DNA from: Anaeromyxobacter oryzae
GTDB taxonomy: Bacteria; Myxococcota; Myxococcia; Myxococcales; Anaeromyxobacteraceae
Length of the DNA: 64,000 nt
NCBI RefSeq assembly: GCF_023169945.1
Contig: NZ_AP025591.1
Location: 1,386,501 to 1,450,500, forward strand
Direction of reading: 5' to 3'
In this document: positions 51,660-62,150 of the stretch, in pieces
How positions within the stretch are numbered: position 1 is the first letter of the stretch
Layout: every line of letters begins with the position of its first letter
Notes under the pieces: model-generated
Told to the model about the DNA's origin: nothing
The model's input: only the letters and a program-made list of their open reading frames with translations
Database searches by the model: none
Translations under genes and position numbers: made by a program

Positions 51660-52802
51660 TCAGTGCGCCGTCACGACGGACGCCTGCTCCTGGTGCCGCT
51701 CCTCCGGGCGGAGCCGGAAGCGGCGGTCGAGCTCGGCGAGCTTCTCCATGATCCCCGTGTACTCGAGCTCGGACATCGGGAGCATCGCGGCCCCGAAGAA
51801 GCCCTGGCGCCGCATCTCCACGGCCTTCTCCGCGACCCGCGTGCGCACCGCGTCCCAGAACGGATGCGCGAACGGATCGACCGGGCCGGTGAGGACGCCG
51901 TTCCTCACCGAGTACGCGCCGCAGGTGACGATCGGCGGCCCGTCGAAGTAGCTCACCGGCGAGCCCAGCGTGACCGGCATGAGCGGCATGTTGTGCGAGC
52001 CCCGCATCCCGCCGGCGACGAAGTGCCCGATCTGGAACGGCGCGAGCACCTCTCCGGTCGCAGGGAACTGCATCTGGCAGCGCACCAGCATCACCGGGTC
52101 GTCCTTCCCGGTGTACTTGCCGGCGATGTTGTGGAGCCGCGAGGTCGCGACGACCGCGGCCTGGTCGCCCGTGGCGCGGGACCACACCGACTCGACCACG
52201 TAGCGCTCCGGATCGCGCAGGAGCGCGGCGAGGTCGTACAGATCCTCGGGGGTCTGGAGCTCGATGATCCGGTCCCCCTCGACGTGCGCGACGTCCATCA
52301 CGACGAACCGGAAGCCCTTGGCCATCTTCGGCGCGAGGAGGAGGCCGGGCGTGTTCATCGGGTCCGCGAACGCGAGGTAGAGCGGCAGGTTGAAGGCCCC
52401 GGGATCCGTCTTGTCCGCCGCGAACAGCAGGAACGGCTCGGCCGCGCGCTCCGCGACGGTCATCTCGGCGACCGCCGGCCCCATGCCGCGGACGTTCCCC
52501 GAGAACGACTCCTTCAGGAGATCCTGCCCCGCCCCGTACAGCCCCTCCCCTTTCGCGACCGCCGTGCCCGCGAGGAACGCGTCCCAGGCGACCCGGTGCA
52601 CGTAGGGATCCCCGGTGCCGCGCGTGTGCGTCATCAGGATCGCGACGTCGTCCCCGGTGTGGCCGACGTGAAAATCGAGCAGGAGCCCGGCGGCCGCGCC
52701 GCGCACGTGCTCCTCGACCGCCGTGACGAGCGGGGTCGACGGCACGAGGTGCCCGCCGATCGAGCCGATGTCCGCCTTGATGACCGTGATCGTGAGGTTC
52801 AT
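51660..52802 (-). CDS. Bifunctional fructose-1,6-bisphosphate aldolase/phosphatase
   Basis: 380 residues, archaeal-type FBPA/P. Start MNLTITVIKADIGSIGGH carries metal ligands D11 and H18; D51 and D52 lie in HTGDDVAILMTHTRG; GLYGAGQDLLKESFSGNVRGMGP is the signature; Y230 and K233 in AGKYTGKDDPVM match the tyrosine and Schiff-base lysine of the family. Converts triose phosphates directly to fructose 6-phosphate in gluconeogenesis. Mostly archaeal and found in some deep-branching or autotrophic bacteria. Last gene of the minus operon. Confidence 0.93.
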   Translation of the reverse strand: MNLTITVIKADIGSIGGHLVPSTPLVTAVEEHVRGAAAGLLLDFHVGHTGDDVAILMTHTRGTGDPYVHRVAWDAFLAGTAVAKGEGLYGAGQDLLKESFSGNVRGMGPAVAEMTVAERAAEPFLLFAADKTDPGAFNLPLYLAFADPMNTPGLLLAPKMAKGFRFVVMDVAHVEGDRIIELQTPEDLYDLAALLRDPERYVVESVWSRATGDQAAVVATSRLHNIAGKYTGKDDPVMLVRCQMQFPATGEVLAPFQIGHFVAGGMRGSHNMPLMPVTLGSPVSYFDGPPIVTCGAYSVRNGVLTGPVDPFAHPFWDAVRTRVAEKAVEMRRQGFFGAAMLPMSELEYTGIMEKLAELDRRFRLRPEERHQEQASVVTAH

Positions 52803-52854
52803 GTTCCGCCTCCTTCACCCTGAGTACTGCCGTTTCCCCTGCCGTCCCGCCGCC

Positions 52855-53106
52855 TCACGCCGCGCGCGCACGCTCGACGAGGTAGGCGGTGCACCCGTCG
52901 AGCGTCCGGATCCGCGGATAGTCCGCCTCGGGGACGTCGACGCCGAGCCGCTCGTGCAGCCCGACCACGAACCGCAGGAAGTCCATCGAGTCGATGTCCA
53001 GCTCGTCGCGCAGGTCCGCGTCCGGCCGGACGTGCGCGAGATCCACCTCCGGCGCGATGCCGCCCAGGATGCCGCGGACCACCGCTCCGATCTCGTCGCG
53101 CGTCAT
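52855..53106 (-). CDS. Acyl carrier protein
   Basis: 83 residues, with the phosphopantetheine serine S40 in DELDIDSMDFLRFV. Start overlaps the E2 stop by four bases (ATGA), so it is translated with a 2-oxoacid dehydrogenase subunit. An ACP here, rather than by fatty acid genes, is unusual; it may carry the acyl group from E2 or an acyl-CoA ligase. 52 bases separate it from fbp. Confidence 0.85.
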   Translation of the reverse strand: MTRDEIGAVVRGILGGIAPEVDLAHVRPDADLRDELDIDSMDFLRFVVGLHERLGVDVPEADYPRIRTLDGCTAYLVERARAA

Positions 53107-54308
53107 GGCTCCTCCGGGACCTGCAGCAGCCGCTCGAGCGCGGCGAGGAACTGGGCGCCGCGGATCCCGTCGCTCACCCGGTGGTCCCCGGACAGCGTCG
53201 CGACCATGACCGGTCGCGGCTCGACGCGGCCGTCGACGACCCAGGGGCGCTGCTGGACGCGGCCGAGCCCGACCAGCGCCACCTGCGGCGGGTAGATGAC
53301 GCCGTAGACCGTTCCGACCCCCAGATCGCCGAGGCTCGTGACGGTGAGTGTCGCGTCCGCCAGCTCCGAGCTGCGCAGGCCGCCGCGGCGCGTGCGGGCG
53401 ACGAGATCGTTCAGCTCGCGCATGAGGTCGCCGAGCGGCTTCTGGTCCACGTCGTGGAGGGCGGGCGCGATGAGGCCGCCCTGCCGGAGGGAGATCGCGA
53501 CGCCGAGGTGCACGGCGGTCGCAGGCCGGAACGCCCCGTCGACGTAGAACCCGTTCACCTCCGGGACCTCGCGGACGGCGCGCGCGATGGCCTTGAGGAG
53601 CAGCACCACCGGGAGGAGCCGCTCCGTCACCGGCCTCCGCGCGTTCTCCGCCGCGAGCCAGCCGAGGGCGCGGGACAGATCGATCTCGGTGCCGAGGTAG
53701 TAGTGCGGGATCTCGCGCTTCGACCGTGCCATCGCGGCGGCGATGGCCTGGCGGATCGGAGGTGGACCGGGCGCGGGCGCGGCGGGTGCGGGCACGACCG
53801 GCGGCGCCGGCGGGGCCGGTGCCGCTCCCCGGGCGGCGGCCTCGACGTCGGCGACCGTCACCGCCCCGTCCGGCCCGGTGCCTCGGACGAGCGCCGGGTC
53901 GACGCCCAGCTCCCGCGCCCGCGCGCGGGCCGCGGGAGAGGCGCGCACGCGCCCGTGCGGCGCGGGGGCGACGGCGACGGCCGGCGCTGGCGGCGGCTGC
54001 GGCGCCCTGGCGAGCTCGGGCGCGGCAGGAGGCGCGGGCGCAGCGGCGGTCACCGGAGGCGCGGCGGCGGCGCCCGTCCCGCGCACCACGGCGAGGACGG
54101 TGCCCACCGGCACCTTCGTCCCGGGCTCGACCCGAAGCGCGTCGACGATCCCGTCCTCCCAGATCTCGACGTCGATCGCCCCCTTGTCGGTCTCCACGAC
54201 CGCGACGACGTTGCCGCGTCTCACCGCGTCGCCCGGCTTCACCTTCCACTCAACGAGCGTCCCGGCCTCCATGTCGGCGCCCAGCGACGGCATCCGGAAG
54301 TCACCCAT
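53103..54308 (-). CDS. 2-oxoacid dehydrogenase E2 (dihydrolipoyl acyltransferase)
   Basis: 401 residues. One lipoyl domain with K42 in ETDKGA, Ala/Pro linkers, peripheral subunit-binding domain ([17 protein letters not shown]), and the acyltransferase core ending in the HxxxDG motif GDHRVSDGI. Transfers acyl groups from lipoamide to CoA, pyruvate dehydrogenase or acetoin dehydrogenase type. Overlaps E1 beta by eight bases. No E3 gene is in the operon. Confidence 0.9.
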   Translation of the reverse strand: MGDFRMPSLGADMEAGTLVEWKVKPGDAVRRGNVVAVVETDKGAIDVEIWEDGIVDALRVEPGTKVPVGTVLAVVRGTGAAAAPPVTAAAPAPPAAPELARAPQPPPAPAVAVAPAPHGRVRASPAARARARELGVDPALVRGTGPDGAVTVADVEAAARGAAPAPPAPPVVPAPAAPAPGPPPIRQAIAAAMARSKREIPHYYLGTEIDLSRALGWLAAENARRPVTERLLPVVLLLKAIARAVREVPEVNGFYVDGAFRPATAVHLGVAISLRQGGLIAPALHDVDQKPLGDLMRELNDLVARTRRGGLRSSELADATLTVTSLGDLGVGTVYGVIYPPQVALVGLGRVQQRPWVVDGRVEPRPVMVATLSGDHRVSDGIRGAQFLAALERLLQVPEEP

Positions 54309-55281
54309 GGCTCGTCACCAGCTTTCGCGCGGCCTCGGCGATCGCCGCGGGCTGGGGGAGCGCCGCCTCCTCCAGGTGTCGCGGATACGGGATGGGGACC
54401 TCGGCAGTGCACACCCGGGCGACCGGCGCATCGAGGTCGTAGAACGCGCCCTCCATGATGCGGGCGGAGACCTCGGCGGCGAGGCTCCCGGTCCTCCAGC
54501 CCTCGTCGGCGATCACCGCGCGGCGCGTCCGCCGGACCGACTCGAGGATCGTCTCCTCGTCGAGCGGACGAAGCACGCGGAGGTCGACCACCTCGGCGAG
54601 GATCCCCACCCGCTCGAGCGCGTCGGCCGCCGCGAGGGCCTTCGCGAGCGTCCCGCCGTACGCCAGGAGGGACACGTCCCGGCCCCTCCGCCGGATCGCG
54701 GCGCGGGCGAGATCCACCGGCCCCGCGTCGTCGGCGAGGTCGCCCTCCAGGCCGTAGAGCATGGCGTGCTCGAAGATCACCACCGGGTCGGGATCCTCGA
54801 GCGCGGTCCAGAGCATGCCGCGCGCGTCCTCGAGGGTCGCCGGCGCGACCACCTTCAGGCCCGGCACGTGGGCGTACCAGCCCTCCAGGCTGTGCGAGTG
54901 CTGCGCCGCGACCTGCCGGCCGGCGCCGGTCGCCATCCGGATCACGAGCGGGACCGAGACCTGGCCGCCGGACATGTGACGGAGCGTGGCGGCGTTGTTC
55001 ACGATCTGGTCGAGGCAGAGCATGCTGAAGTTGACCGTCATGACCTCGACGATGGGGCGCATCCCCGCCATCGCCGCGCCGATGCCGGCGCCGACGAAGG
55101 TGGACTCCGAGAGCGGGGTGTCGCGGATGCGCTCCGGGCCGAACTCTTCCAGGAGCCCCTTGCTCACCGCGTACGTCCCGCCGTAGCGCCCGACGTCCTC
55201 TCCCATGAGGAAGACGCGGGGGTCCTTCCGGAGCGCCTCCCGGAGGGCGGCGCGGAGCGCCTCGCGGTAGGTGGTCTTCAT
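54301..55281 (-). CDS. 2-oxoacid dehydrogenase E1 beta subunit
   Basis: 326 residues. Family features: [81 protein letters not shown] and [14 protein letters not shown]. With E1 alpha it forms the ThDP-dependent decarboxylase. Pyruvate is the simplest substrate; acetoin cannot be excluded. Four bases after E1 alpha. Confidence 0.9.
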   Translation of the reverse strand: MKTTYREALRAALREALRKDPRVFLMGEDVGRYGGTYAVSKGLLEEFGPERIRDTPLSESTFVGAGIGAAMAGMRPIVEVMTVNFSMLCLDQIVNNAATLRHMSGGQVSVPLVIRMATGAGRQVAAQHSHSLEGWYAHVPGLKVVAPATLEDARGMLWTALEDPDPVVIFEHAMLYGLEGDLADDAGPVDLARAAIRRRGRDVSLLAYGGTLAKALAAADALERVGILAEVVDLRVLRPLDEETILESVRRTRRAVIADEGWRTGSLAAEVSARIMEGAFYDLDAPVARVCTAEVPIPYPRHLEEAALPQPAAIAEAARKLVTSHG

Positions 55282-55285
55282 CGCG

Positions 55286-56287
55286 TCACCCCCTCGTCGC
55301 CCCCGGCGCCGCGGACACGTCGCGCAGCAGGTCCTCGACCGGCTCCCACGGTGACGCCTCCGCGAACGCCACCGCCTCCTCGACCTCCCGGGCCGCGTCG
55401 GCCTCGACCCGCGCGACGTCCTCGGGAGCGAGCAGGCCGGCGTCGCGGAGGAGCGCCGTGAACGCCGGGATCGGGTCGCGCTGCTTCCAGCGCTCCACCT
55501 CCTCCTTCGACCGGTACAGCTCGGGGTCGTAGGCGGAGTGGGCGCGGAAGCGGTACGTCCTCGCCTCGAGCAGGAACGGGCCCTCGCCGGAGCGCACGTA
55601 CTCCGCCGCCCGGCGCGCCGCCGCCTCCACCGCGAGCACGTCCATCCCGTCCACGCTCTCGGCCGCGACGGCGTAGCCGCGGGCCTTGAGCCCGAGGTCG
55701 AGCTGGGCCTGGTGCCGCTCGATGGCGGTGCCCATCGCGTACAGGTTGTTCTCGCAGAGGAACAGCACCGGGAGCCGCCAGAGCGCGGCGAGGTTCAGCG
55801 ACTCGTGGAACTCGCCCTCGGCGAGGGCGCCGTCGCCGAAGAAGCAGGCGGTCACGCGGCGCTCTCCCCGGAGCCGGTCCGCGAGCGCGAGCCCGACGGC
55901 GATCGGCAGGCCACCGGCGACGATGGCGTTCCCGCCGTAGAAGCGGGTCCTCGCGTCGAACAGGTGCATCGAGCCGCCGCGGCCGCGGCTGCAGCCGGTC
56001 GCCTTCCCGAACATCTCGGCCATCACCGCGGTGGCGGGGACGCCGCGCACGAGCGCGTGCCCGTGCTCGCGGTAGGTCGCGACGATGGCGTCCTCCGGCC
56101 GGAGCGCCTGCAGCGCGCCGGCCGCCACCGCCTCCTCGCCGATGTAGAGGTGGAGGAACCCGCGGATCTTCCCCTGACCGTACAGCTCGGCGCACCGCTC
56201 CTCGAAGCGGCGGATGCGGATCATGTCGCGCAGGAGCGCGAGCCCGTGCTCGCGCGACGGCGCCGGCTCGCCCGGGATCGCGGTCAT
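55286..56287 (-). CDS. 2-oxoacid dehydrogenase E1 alpha subunit
   Basis: 333 residues from the ATG at 56287. [21 protein letters not shown], ThDP-binding [20 protein letters not shown] with ENNLYAMGT, the GGSMHLFD segment, and phosphorylation-loop-like [12 protein letters not shown]. Overlaps the upstream acyl-CoA synthetase by four bases. A much longer frame upstream is a shadow of that gene. Confidence 0.9.
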   Translation of the reverse strand: MTAIPGEPAPSREHGLALLRDMIRIRRFEERCAELYGQGKIRGFLHLYIGEEAVAAGALQALRPEDAIVATYREHGHALVRGVPATAVMAEMFGKATGCSRGRGGSMHLFDARTRFYGGNAIVAGGLPIAVGLALADRLRGERRVTACFFGDGALAEGEFHESLNLAALWRLPVLFLCENNLYAMGTAIERHQAQLDLGLKARGYAVAAESVDGMDVLAVEAAARRAAEYVRSGEGPFLLEARTYRFRAHSAYDPELYRSKEEVERWKQRDPIPAFTALLRDAGLLAPEDVARVEADAAREVEEAVAFAEASPWEPVEDLLRDVSAAPGATRG

Positions 56288-58044
56288 GAGCTGCCCTCCA
56301 GCGTCGACACGTCGCCCTCGGGGAGGCCCATCTCGCGCGCCTTCAGCAGCCGCCGCATGATCTTGCCGCTCCTCGTGCGGGGCAGGGCCGGGAGGAAGTC
56401 GATCTCCTTGGGCGCGACCGCCTTCCCGAGGCGCGTCCGGGCGAAGCCGAGCAGCTCCCGCCGCAGCTCCTCGGAGGCGGCGTACCGCGGCTTGAGCGCG
56501 ACGAAGGCCTTCACGTACTCGAGCGCCACCGGATCGGGCTTGCCGATGGCGGCCGCCTCCGCGACCGCCGGGTGCTCGAGGAGCGCGCTCTCCACCTCGA
56601 ACGGGCCGATGAGGTGGCCGGCCGACTTGATGACGTCGTCCTTTCGGCCGACGAACCAGAAGTACCCGTCGGCGTCGCGGCGGGCGAGGTCGCCCGTGAG
56701 ATACCAGCCGTCCGCGAAGCACGCCGCGTAGCGGGCCTCGTCGCCGAGGTAGCCGCGGAACATGGAGGGCCAGCCGGGTCGCAGCGCGAGCTCCCCCTCG
56801 ACGCCCGGCTCGCGGATCTCGCTCACCGCCCCGTCGGCGCCGCGGCCGACGATCGCCGCGGTGACGCCCGGGAGCGGGCGTCCCATCGAGCCGGGCCGGA
56901 CGGGCAGCGCGGCGAAGTTGGCGATCATGATCCCGCCCGTCTCGGTCTGCCACCAGTTGTCGTGGATGGGCCGGCCGAGCGCCTCGACGCCCCACACGAC
57001 GCCCTCGGGGTTGAGCGGCTCGCCGACGCTCGCCACGAAGCGGACGCGGGACAGATCGTACGGGCGCGCCAGCTCGACGCCCGCCTTCATCAGCATCCGG
57101 ATGGCGGTCGGGGCCGTGTACCAGACCGTCACGCGCTCGTCCTGCAGGATCCGGTACCAGCGCTCCGCGTCGAACTCGGCCTCGTCGACGATGCTCGTGA
57201 CGCCGCAGGTGAGCGGCGAGACGATCCCGTAGGAGGTCCCCGTCACCCAGCCCGGATCCGCGGTGCACCAGAACACGTCGCCGTCGTGGAGATCGAGCGC
57301 GAGGCGGCCCGTCACGTGGTGGGCGACGACCGCCTCGTGGACGTGCTTCGCGCCCTTCGGTCTCCCGGTCGTGCCGCTCGTGAAGTGGAGGAGCGCGAGG
57401 TCCTCCGGGGCGGTCGCCGGGATCTCGAACCGCGGGTCGGACCTCGCGAGCAGCGGCGCGAGCGCGTGGGCGCCGGGGATGTCGGACGGCGCGGCGTCGC
57501 CCGCGAGCACGACGTGCTCGAGGGAGGGCAGCGCGGCGCGGACGGACGCCACCTTCTTCCGGTAGAGCCCCTCGGTCGTGACGAGGACCTTCCCCGCCCC
57601 CATCTCGAGGCGCGCCCGGATCGGCTCGGGCCCGAACGCGGAGAACAGCGGGCAGAAGACGCTCCCGTTCTTGAGGGTCCCGAGCGCCGCCACGTAGAGC
57701 TCCGGGACGCGCCCGAGGAGCGCGAAGACCCGGTCGCCCTTCCCGACGCCGAGCGACCGCAGGACGTTCGCGAACCGGCTCGTCGCCTCGGCGAGCTCGC
57801 CGTACGTGAAGTCCCGCCTGCCGCCGTCCTTCGAGAGGAACCGCAGCGCGAGCTGGTCGCGGCGCGGCCCGCGCGCGTGCCGGTCCACCGCCTCGTGCGC
57901 GAGATTCAGCCCGCGCCCGCCGGGGAGCCCGTCGAGCAGCGCCCGGGCCCGCTCCCACGAGAACTCCGCGCAGGCGCGGCCGTAGTCGAGCAGGTTGGGC
58001 GACACCGCCCAGGGTCCGACCTTCTCGATCGTGTCCCGGCGCAT
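56284..58044 (-). CDS. Acetate-CoA ligase-type acyl-CoA synthetase
   Basis: 586 residues. [76 protein letters not shown] and catalytic [14 protein letters not shown] are all as in AcsA-like enzymes. Activates acetate or a similar acid to acyl-CoA. First gene of the operon with E1 alpha, E1 beta, E2, ACP and FBP aldolase/phosphatase. Confidence 0.88.
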   Translation of the reverse strand: MRRDTIEKVGPWAVSPNLLDYGRACAEFSWERARALLDGLPGGRGLNLAHEAVDRHARGPRRDQLALRFLSKDGGRRDFTYGELAEATSRFANVLRSLGVGKGDRVFALLGRVPELYVAALGTLKNGSVFCPLFSAFGPEPIRARLEMGAGKVLVTTEGLYRKKVASVRAALPSLEHVVLAGDAAPSDIPGAHALAPLLARSDPRFEIPATAPEDLALLHFTSGTTGRPKGAKHVHEAVVAHHVTGRLALDLHDGDVFWCTADPGWVTGTSYGIVSPLTCGVTSIVDEAEFDAERWYRILQDERVTVWYTAPTAIRMLMKAGVELARPYDLSRVRFVASVGEPLNPEGVVWGVEALGRPIHDNWWQTETGGIMIANFAALPVRPGSMGRPLPGVTAAIVGRGADGAVSEIREPGVEGELALRPGWPSMFRGYLGDEARYAACFADGWYLTGDLARRDADGYFWFVGRKDDVIKSAGHLIGPFEVESALLEHPAVAEAAAIGKPDPVALEYVKAFVALKPRYAASEELRRELLGFARTRLGKAVAPKEIDFLPALPRTRSGKIMRRLLKAREMGLPEGDVSTLEGSS

Positions 58045-58083
58045 GATCCCCTCCCGCCGCGGGACGACGGCGCGGCTCGCCGT

Positions 58084-58743
58084 TCACCCGACGGGTGCGG
58101 GCGCCTCCGCCCGCCACTCGAGGCGCGCCCGCCGCAGCAGCTCCATCGCGACGTCGTCCGACGCCGGCTCGAGCCGCTCGTACCACGCGCTCGTCGCCTC
58201 TCCGGGCGGCGGGAGCGCGAGCGCGATCACCTCGTCGAAGTCCTCCCGGAGCTCCTGCTCGACGCCGGCCGCGAGGACCGGGACGGCGAGCACGACCCGG
58301 GCGGCGCCCCGCCGCCGCGCCGCCCGCGCCGCGGCCCGGGCCGTGGTGCCGGTGGCCACGAAGTCGTCCACCACGATCGCCGTGCGCCCGCCGAGGCGGC
58401 TCGCCGGGAACTCGGCGCGGTAGAGCCGCACGCGCTTCGCGAGCTCGATGACGTCCGCGTCCGCGAGCGACGCCGCGTCGTCCGGGTCGAGCCGCGCGTC
58501 GCGCAGGTAGGTCGGGTTCAGGTACAGGACCCCGCCCTCCGCGATCGCGCCGGCGGACGGCGCCAGTGCACCGAGCTTCCGGACGACGATGAGATCGAGC
58601 GGCGCCTCGAGCACGCGCGCAACCTCGAACGCGACCGGGATGCCACCGCGCGTCAACCCGAGCACGACCGGGTGCGCCGCGGCCAGGTGTTCGAGCCTCT
58701 CCGCGAGCAACCGCCCCGCATGGCCTCTGTCGTGGAACCGCAT
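58084..58743 (-). CDS. Phosphoribosyltransferase family protein
   Basis: 219 residues from the ATG at 58743. PRPP loop [18 protein letters not shown]-terminal [17 protein letters not shown] and [13 protein letters not shown]. This is the stand-alone PRTase family with a GGV stretch ([10 protein letters not shown]), often of unknown substrate and found beside stress or dienelactone-hydrolase genes. Upstream 277 bases, 58744-59020, are divergent from chaB with no gene seen. Confidence 0.8.
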   Translation of the reverse strand: MRFHDRGHAGRLLAERLEHLAAAHPVVLGLTRGGIPVAFEVARVLEAPLDLIVVRKLGALAPSAGAIAEGGVLYLNPTYLRDARLDPDDAASLADADVIELAKRVRLYRAEFPASRLGGRTAIVVDDFVATGTTARAAARAARRRGAARVVLAVPVLAAGVEQELREDFDEVIALALPPPGEATSAWYERLEPASDDVAMELLRRARLEWRAEAPAPVG

Positions 58744-59020
58744 CGGATCCCCTCCGTGCAGCCAGCCGCGGCCCGGCACGCTGAGGGCGCTGCGGACCGC
58801 GGGGGGAGCGCACCTCGGAAGGCGCCAGCGGACGCGGCGCCTGGCGATCGAGAGCGTCCCACCGACGGGCGCGCGCCACAACCTCCCGGGCGAGGGGACT
58901 CGTTCCGCGTATGCACCACCCGCCACGCGCCGCGGCATGAGGCCGAGCGCGGGAGCGCCGCCTCGACCGGGCGCGCCCTCGTGCACGCCGGGGTCGTACA
59001 CTGCGGCTCGGGGGTGACCG

Positions 59021-59245
59021 ATGCCGTACGCCGCCAACGACGACCTTCCGCGCTCCGTGCGCGATCACCTGCCGGAGCACGCGCAGGACATCTACCGCGA
59101 GGCGTTCAACCACGCGTGGGACCGCTACGGGGGCGACGAGGTCATCGCCCACCGGGTCGCGTGGGCGGCCGTGAAGCGGTCGTACGTGAAGGTCGACGGG
59201 GGCTGGGCGCCGCGGGGCGGCGGTCGCGCGGCTCCAGCGCGCTGA
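59021..59245 (+). CDS. ChaB family protein
   Basis: 74 residues. The ChaB core is evident: [37 protein letters not shown], then [18 protein letters not shown]. Formerly linked to cation transport regulation; true role unknown. Tail [15 protein letters not shown] is low complexity. Tail-to-tail with the histidine kinase. Confidence 0.85.
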   Translation: MPYAANDDLPRSVRDHLPEHAQDIYREAFNHAWDRYGGDEVIAHRVAWAAVKRSYVKVDGGWAPRGGGRAAPAR

Positions 59246-59272
59246 CGCTCCGCGCCGGCGCGGCGCCGGGGG

Positions 59273-60694
59273 TCACCCGGACGAGTGCAAGGCGGAGGGA
59301 GCGGCCGGCAGCGTGACCGTCATCGTCGTCCCTGCGCCTGGCGCGCTGCGCGCGACGAGGGTTCCCCCGTGCGCCTCGGCGATGCGCCGCGCGAGGGGGA
59401 GGCCCAGGCCCACGCCCCCGGTCGCCCGCGCACGGCTGCGATCCGCACGGAAGAAGGGGGTGAAGATCCGGTCGAGGTCCTCGGCCGCGATGCCCTCGCC
59501 GCGATCGACGACCTCGATCGCGACCTCCTCGCCCCGGCGCAGCGCCCGGACCCGGAGCTCCGAGCCGGGCGGCGAGTACTTCCGCGCGTTGTCGAGCAGG
59601 TTGTCGATCGCGCGCCGGAGGAGCACCGCGTCGCCGTCGATCGCCGGCAGCCCGGGCTCGAGCTCCACCTCGACCCGCCGGTCCGGGTACCGGTGCCGGA
59701 GCCGCTCGGTCGCGGCGCCGACCACCTCCGCGACGTCCAGGGCGGCCCGACGCATGGGCGGCGTGCCGCCGGTCGCGGTGTTCGCGGCGAGATCCATCCG
59801 CGCGGTGGCGAGCACGTCGTTCACGAGCCCCTCGAGCTCGGCGAGGTCCTCGCCGATCTCGGCGAGCGACTCGCGGGCCACCGCGGCGTCGCCGTCGGCC
59901 GCGAGGTCGAGCGCGACACGGATCCGCGCGAGCGGGGTGCGCAGCTCGTGGGCGACGTTCGCGATGAGCTCGGTCTGCGACCGGATGAGCCCGACCATGC
60001 CGTCGGCCATCTCGTCGAACGCCCGCGCCACGTCGCCCAGCTCGTCCCGGCGCCGGAGCCCGGTGCGCGCGCCCAGATCGCCCGAGCCCAGCGCGTGCGC
60101 CGTGCGCGCGAGCCGGTCGAGCGGCGCCGCGATCGAGCTCCCGAGCAGCGCCGCCGCGATCCCGAGGGCGACGAGGAGGACGGCGAGCCCGAGCAGCTCC
60201 GGAGGCGGGCGAACGCCGCCCGGCGGCCGCCGCGGATCGACCTCGAGGACGAGGTAGCCCACCGGCGCGCCGCCGGAGACGACCGGCAGCGCCACCGGGC
60301 AGGGCCGGCGGTGCGAGCAGCCCTCGCCGCGCTGGAGCAGGCCGTCCCGGGCGAGCGCGTCGCGCTCGGCGGGCGAGAGCGGCTCGGCCGGCCTCGCGCC
60401 GGTGGCCGCGACGAGCGCGCCGTCCCAGCGGTCGACGGTCGCGTCGAACGGGAGGTCCGCCGCGAGGGCCGCGAGCTGCGCCCGGATCGCCGGCTCCGAC
60501 GGCCAGGCGGCGGCGACGCGCCCGGCGGCGTAGCGCGCGACGTCCCGGAACAGCGGGTTCGCCGGCGGCTCGCGGCGCTCGCGGGCGAGGCTCAGCGCGA
60601 GGAAGAGCGCGGCACCGGTCCCGAGCACGGCCGCGGCGGTCACCACGTAGATCCGCAGCGTGATGCGGTAGGGGCCGAGCCGGGAACGCGTCAC
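59273..60694 (-). CDS. Sensor histidine kinase
   Basis: 473 residues from GTG, overlapping the regulator stop (GTGA). Two membrane helices (IYVVTAAAVLGTGAALFLALSLA and LLGLAVLLVALGIAAALLGSSI) flank a periplasmic sensor with a CSHRRPC segment; then HAMP, H-box NVAHELRTPLARIR, N-box RRAIDNLLDNARKY, and ATP G-boxes DRGEGIAAEDL and GVGLGLPLARRIAEAHGG. CpxA/EnvZ-like. Partner of the OmpR-type regulator; a Spy-like protein heads the operon. Confidence 0.9.
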   Translation of the reverse strand: MTRSRLGPYRITLRIYVVTAAAVLGTGAALFLALSLARERREPPANPLFRDVARYAAGRVAAAWPSEPAIRAQLAALAADLPFDATVDRWDGALVAATGARPAEPLSPAERDALARDGLLQRGEGCSHRRPCPVALPVVSGGAPVGYLVLEVDPRRPPGGVRPPPELLGLAVLLVALGIAAALLGSSIAAPLDRLARTAHALGSGDLGARTGLRRRDELGDVARAFDEMADGMVGLIRSQTELIANVAHELRTPLARIRVALDLAADGDAAVARESLAEIGEDLAELEGLVNDVLATARMDLAANTATGGTPPMRRAALDVAEVVGAATERLRHRYPDRRVEVELEPGLPAIDGDAVLLRRAIDNLLDNARKYSPPGSELRVRALRRGEEVAIEVVDRGEGIAAEDLDRIFTPFFRADRSRARATGGVGLGLPLARRIAEAHGGTLVARSAPGAGTTMTVTLPAAPSALHSSG

Positions 60695-61449
60695 TCGTCC
60701 TCCGGGCCGATCGCGAGCATGTACCCCGCGCCGCGGATCGTCTTGAGCAGCCGCGGCTGGCGCGGATCGTCCCCGAGCTTGTGCCGGAGCCGCGACACGT
60801 GGGCGTCGATGGACCGATCGAACGCCTCGTCCGCGCTGCCCTTCGTGAGGTCGAGGAGCTGCTCGCGGCTGAGGACGCGTCCGGCGCGCTCCGCGAGGAC
60901 GCGGAGCAGCAGGAACTCGGACGTGGTGAGGTTCAGGGGCACCCCCGCGAGCGTGGCGCCGTAGTCGCGCGGGGAGAGCTCGAGCGCGCCGACCTGGATG
61001 CGATCGCGGGGCGGACCGAGCGCGCCGCGACCGCGCCGGACCAGCGCCCGGAGGCGCGCGAGGAGCTCCCGCGACGAGAAGGGCTTCGTGAGGTAGTCGT
61101 CCGCCCCCATCTCGAGCCCGAGCACCCGGTCGGCCTCCTCGCCGAGCGCGGTCAGCATGATGATCGGGACCGCGAGGCGCGCGCGGAGCTCGCGGCAGAC
61201 CTCGAGCCCGCTCTTCCGCGGGAGCAAGAGGTCCAGGATCACGACGTCGTGCTGCCCCTTCAGCCCCTCGGCGAGCCCCTGCTGGCCGTCGCCGAGCCAG
61301 GTCACGGTGTGCCCGTGGCCCTCGAGGTAGCGGGTCGTGAGCGCGGCGAGGCGCTCGTCGTCCTCGACGAACAGGATCCGGAAGCGGTCGGCCTGCGTGC
61401 CCGGCACCAGCGGATCCTGGCACGGTTCGCGGTCGAGCGCCCGGGTCAC
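60691..61449 (-). CDS. OmpR-family response regulator
   Basis: 252 residues from GTG overlapping the Spy-like stop. Receiver: FVEDDERLAALT, phospho-Asp in VVILDLLLPRKSG, KPFSSREL; winged-helix LNLTTSEFLLLRVLAERAGRVLSREQLLDL with SIDAHVSRLRHKLGDDPRQPRLLKTIRGAGYML. An extra 20-residue N-terminal stretch precedes the receiver. Likely controls the Spy-like gene and its operon. Confidence 0.92.
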   Translation of the reverse strand: MTRALDREPCQDPLVPGTQADRFRILFVEDDERLAALTTRYLEGHGHTVTWLGDGQQGLAEGLKGQHDVVILDLLLPRKSGLEVCRELRARLAVPIIMLTALGEEADRVLGLEMGADDYLTKPFSSRELLARLRALVRRGRGALGPPRDRIQVGALELSPRDYGATLAGVPLNLTTSEFLLLRVLAERAGRVLSREQLLDLTKGSADEAFDRSIDAHVSRLRHKLGDDPRQPRLLKTIRGAGYMLAIGPEDE

Positions 61450-62027
61450 CGCGCCGCCCCGCGCTTCTGGCCGTCGCGCGCGTCGTAGAGCGCCGCGCGG
61501 TACTCCGACGCGATCTCCCGCGCGCGGTCCCGCTGGCCCGGCGCGAGCACCTCCTCGGCGCGGAGATAGGCGCGCGTGTCCGCGTCGTCGAGGCGCGACC
61601 TCAGCGCGTCCTCCGAGGCGCCTCGCTCCGCCGCACGGTGCCCGCCGCCCGGCGCCGCGCCGCGCCCGCCCATCCCGCCGCCCGGCCGCCCCCCCATGCC
61701 GGGCCCGCCGCGCCCGCCCATCCGCGGCTCGGAGCCGGCGCCGCCGCCGTCCTCCGCCTGCTTGCCGTCGCGTGCCTCCCGCGCAGGAGCCGCTTCGCCG
61801 CCCCGGCCCGCCGGGCCCGCCGCCTTCCGGAGCTCGATCCGCTCGTTCGCGAGCGCGTCGTCGAGCGCCTCCAGGCGAGCGACCTCCGCCTCGGTGAGGC
61901 CGAGCTCCCCCCGGTGTCCCAGGACGGCGGCGATCGAGGATCGGGGGAGGAGCTCTGGCGGGGGCAGGGCGGCGAGCGCGCTCGTCGCCCAGGCGACGGC
62001 GGCGAGCACCGCGGCGCGACGGGTCAT
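61446..62027 (-). CDS. Spy/CpxP-like periplasmic protein
   Basis: 193 residues with a signal peptide (AAVLAAVAWATSALAA). Helical LGLTEAEVARLEALDDALANERIEL and C-terminal LRAEEVLAPGQRDRAREIASEYRAAL resemble LTxxQ-type CpxP/Spy proteins. A Gly/Met-rich middle (GMGGRPGGGMGGRG) could bind copper or silver. First gene of an operon with the two-component pair, suggesting feedback on envelope or metal stress sensing. Confidence 0.65.
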   Translation of the reverse strand: MTRRAAVLAAVAWATSALAALPPPELLPRSSIAAVLGHRGELGLTEAEVARLEALDDALANERIELRKAAGPAGRGGEAAPAREARDGKQAEDGGGAGSEPRMGGRGGPGMGGRPGGGMGGRGAAPGGGHRAAERGASEDALRSRLDDADTRAYLRAEEVLAPGQRDRAREIASEYRAALYDARDGQKRGAAR

Positions 62028-62150
62028 GGTGGAACCCTGGAGCCCGACCGCGACGCGCGTGTCACCGCTCCGTGTCGGAATGTTACGGGCGCGCGCGGCC
62101 GGGAACGCGCCAGGCGCTCGCGCCGTTCCACCCTTCAGCGGGCCGCGTCG

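Noticed and set aside
53103-56287. E1/E2 genes as acetoin dehydrogenase
   Set aside because: No acoX, acoR or E3 neighbour and motifs do not separate acetoin from pyruvate enzymes; left as 2-oxoacid dehydrogenase.
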